This document shows positions 61,087 to 64,000 of a stretch of 64,000 nt of DNA, piece by piece. Positions within the stretch are counted from its first letter, which is position 1, and every line of letters begins with the position of its first letter. The notes below the pieces were generated by a model, which was not told where the DNA came from, ran no database searches, and saw only the letters and a list, made by a program, of their open reading frames with translations. Source of the DNA: Rhinopomastus cyanomelas (taxonomy: Eukaryota > Chordata > Aves > Bucerotiformes > Rhinopomastidae); assembly GCA_013400115.1 (NCBI GenBank), contig VXBP01007102.1, positions 124,462-188,461 on the forward strand, given 5' to 3'. Position numbers and translations under genes: made by a program.

Positions 61087-63210
61087 GAGTTGAGTGAGAG
61101 CACATCATCCAGATCTTAGCAGCCACAGCAACTTCCCCAGTGGCTGCTGTATAGGTGCAGATGGACCAGATCGTTCCTGACCATTACAGCGCTCCTTGGG
61201 ACAATTTTAGCTGTGCTCACTGTCCATACTTCATAGTGTGCTGCAAACTGAAAAAGTTTCCTGCTTGTTCCTTTGTCCCAGATGCAAGGAGACAAAGCTG
61301 CACTGTCTACCAAAGTGAGGAACCCAGAAGCACAGAAAGATGAGATCAGCACATAGCCTCTCTCTAGGGAGGTAGATGAGGACAAACAGTCTGAGGAGGG
61401 CAATAGAAATCACTCCAGGGAGACTGTTTAATCTGCCGACCATCTCACAGCTGCAGAACTGCCAAGCATCCAAAAAATCCATTGTTTTCTCTCTCCTTTT
61501 CATTCATGATGTTTTATAAAATGAAGCTTTTCTCTCTCTGGATTTTGCACCATTGAATATGGGTCAATTCCAATATCCATCAATCGAATGAGCAAATGCG
61601 AAACGTATGGTCCGTGAGAAGAGCTGAGCTGAAACAGCTGGACTTTTAGTCCTCCAAAAACTTTTGTGCAGTGATGCTACATGTGCAAGTGTTGATTATA
61701 GAAATAAGAGGAAGAGAATCCCAACTAACAGAAATGCATTTCTATCTTTTTAATATGCTATTAAAGACATAATATGGAAGTAAAACTTTGCCAGTAAAAC
61801 TTCACATCAGGGAGATGGTAGCAAAAAAAGAAGCACAAAAGAAAAGCCAAATCTCTTATAGCAATGGCTGGCTGGCAGGAATAAAATGTAAAATGCTCTT
61901 GACATGAAAGAGAAGGTGGTTTTGTTTAATTTGTTTTTTAAAGTACCGATTCTGTGTTAGCCCTGTAATTGAAACAACCAAGATTAAAAATAAGCTCAGT
62001 GCGAAGCTCCAGCAGGTTGGCTCTCACTGAATAGGAACATTACAATATTTCTGCTATAAAACCCCATCAATCTCACTTGCACTCGGCACTCACGCACGAC
62101 ACATCCCCTAAATGAGCCCAACGGAGCGGTACATCCACAGATCTGCCAAAGCCATCAGTTGTTGCTGCCAGATGGTGGTACAAGCCAGTCTGCCCGTTAT
62201 CCTCCCATGTACCACGACACAATGACAGGAGAGTAGAGTCTCCTAATCTGTGCACTGTTAAAATGGTGAGGTGCTAAGTTAGGGTTTATAACTGATTTTT
62301 AAAAAGGTGAATCCCAAGAAGGCTGAAAACATTTGTTTCTTTGTTAAATTGCTACAAAAACCATGGCTTGACTGAATAATAATAAATCCAAGTATGGCTT
62401 TCCATTGCTCAGGGCAGTCCAAAAGTGAATTAATTAATGGCAAACTGGTTCAAAGCTGGTGCCTTTTCAGATGATCAATAAATGCACACTGCTTGTACCC
62501 AAATAACTTTCAGGAGAGAAATACAGCTCAAGAACAAGTTTAAGAAGGATTCTGAGTAGCATTACTCTTCTGGTGCAAATTGAACAGTGTCATCTCCCAT
62601 GTAGGTATTTTTGGGGGCTACGGTAATAGCGGCTTTCAGACTCAGACCAGCAGCAGTATAATTATATCACAAGAGTAAAGCAAGGAAATTTGTGTATAAA
62701 TACAAAGCTTAACTATGGGTAAAAGTTCATTTTGGTTTTTTTGTTTTGTGGTGAACTGTAACTTCACCTTTGCCAAACAGAGGGAGGTTTAAGATAAACA
62801 AGTGATTTTAGTTTCATCTTAGAAGATGCCCGGATATATTAACAGCCTGGCAGAAGAGTCTGGAGGCACCTTGGCAAACTCTGCAATTTGACTAGTTGCA
62901 GTCCACATCCTTCCACACCTATGAAAGGTCAAATTCACGAAGGGTGCTGAAGTGACCATAGAGAGGCAGAAGGTATTGATAGACATGTTCAAGGCCCTTC
63001 CACTAACTAGAGAAATGGGTACCACACTCCTTTGCTGGTAGAGCTCTTCGGAAGGATCTAGATCTTAAAAGATTTTAAGAGCATGTGATAACCTTGGGGA
63101 CACCAAAGGAAACAGAGTAGGATATGAAGTGATTGATCATGTGAGAACAAGGGTACCCAGAGTGGTACCCAAGCTTTCAGAGCTCAGTAAACTCTGACTT
63201 TGTCTTGCAA

Positions 63211-63882
63211 TCATAGAATCATAGAATCACTACGGATTGGAAGGGACCTCGAAAGATCATCTAGTCCAATCCCCCAACACAGCAGGATCATCTAGACCAA
63301 GTCACACAGGAACACATCCAGGCGGGTCTTGAACATCTCCATTAATGGAGACTCCACAACCACCCTGGGCAGCCTGTTCCAGTGCTCTGTCACCCTCACT
63401 GTGAAGAAGTTCCTTCTCAGGTTGATGTGGAACCTTCTGTGTTCCAGCTTACAACCATTGCCCCTCATCCTATCACTACATGACACCGAGAACAGCCCAG
63501 TGCCATCGTCCTGACACCCACCCCTCAAATATTTGTAGACATTAATGAGGTCACCCATCAGTCTCCTCTTCTCCAAGCTCAAGAGACCCAGCTCCCTCAG
63601 CCTCTCCTCAGAAGGGAGGTGCTCCACCTCCTTCATCATCTTCGTTGCCCTACGCTGGACCCTCTCCAGCAGCTCCACATCCCTCTTGAACTGAGGAGCC
63701 CAGAACTGGACACAATACTCCAGGTGTGATCTCACCAGTGCAGAGTAGAGGGGGAGAAGAACCTCTCTTGATCTGCTAACCACCCCCATTCTGATCCACC
63801 CCAGGATGCTCTTGGCCCTCTTGGCCACAAGAGCACATTGCTGGCTCATAGTCATCCTGCTGTCCACCAGGGACCCCCAGAT
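63211..63882 (-). mobile_element. CR1 3' fragment, long open frame
   Basis: A minus-strand copy of about 670 bases with a clear 3' end (complement: tcatagaatcatagaatcac, tacggattggaagggacctc). A 191-codon frame is intact at 63292-63867, from SQQCALVAKRAKSILGWIRM through RRLMGDLINVYKYLRGGC to a KTRLDVFLCDLV ending. Truncated 5' near ctggtggacagcagg. Fairly young by its clean frame. Confidence 0.95.
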
Positions 63883-64000
63883 GACTGAGCGATGTCAGAA
63901 TCAAGCCCAGCACCTGTTTCCTTGCATACAGGGTTAAAAGGGTCATTGACGCTGACATTTTTCATCTTTAGAGATTTAAAGACTTTCAAAGGAACTCTGG

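Larger units (their letters stand above)
51275..64000 (-). other. COL22A1 intron (upstream, incomplete)
   Basis: The sequence upstream of the linker exon. No VWA-domain coding sequence was found on the minus strand, so the VWA exon is expected beyond 64000. Content: CR1 copies at 53437-54440, 55478-56413, 60418-61086 and 63211-63882; a perfect foldback at 58989-59033; and a 51-bp duplication at 60112. The rest shows nothing recognisable. Confidence 0.8.

Noticed and set aside
51275..64000. VWA-domain exon of COL22A1
   Set aside because: It was expected upstream of the linker exon, but no minus-strand sequence resembling a VWA domain with its DxSxS site was found. It must lie outside the window.
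1..64000. CRISPR array, bacterial operon, tRNA or rRNA genes
   Set aside because: No spaced direct repeats, cloverleaf-like sequences or ribosomal RNA segments were recognised, and the window is vertebrate intron sequence.

Overview
This is vertebrate nuclear DNA, almost certainly from a bird. It consists mostly of intron sequence, holds short exons with GT/AG splice sites, and is densely seeded with CR1 non-LTR retrotransposons, whose 3' ends read like (ATTCTATG)n octamer tails. By adding up the CR1 boundaries I could draw by eye, CR1 makes up roughly a fifth of the window. That is high for a bird and would suit a lineage with CR1 expansion such as woodpeckers and relatives (Piciformes); the lineage is inference only.

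The single host gene I can support is COL22A1 (collagen alpha-1(XXII) chain, a FACIT-type collagen) on the minus strand. Nine consecutive coding exons are present, running from 51274 down to 13868. Together they encode about 306 residues with every splice phase consistent. In gene order these are: the linker after the VWA domain (51200-51274); the thrombospondin N-terminal-like / LamG domain (35754-35865, 25697-25820, 22492-22767, 21366-21446); a cysteine-bearing hinge (20600-20713); and the first three collagen-repeat exons (20005-20049, 14664-14717, 13868-13903). The VWA and signal-peptide exons should lie beyond the right edge, and the remaining collagen exons beyond the left edge.

The rest of the window is introns and repeats. 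Notable repeats are: a 5'-truncated CR1 with a 689-codon uninterrupted ORF2 segment (2742-4811, minus); a decayed CR1 that retains ORF1 (coiled coil plus SGNH-esterase) and the start of ORF2 (27483-28589, plus), cut by an opposite-strand CR1; a CR1 inserted inside another CR1 (23339-23850); and several inverted CR1 pairs. A 405-base assembly gap (16406-16810) sits in a possible LTR-type element, and single-n joins occur at 17031 and 55984. A perfect 16-bp foldback is at 58989-59033. I found no tRNA, rRNA, CRISPR array, or novel multi-gene system.
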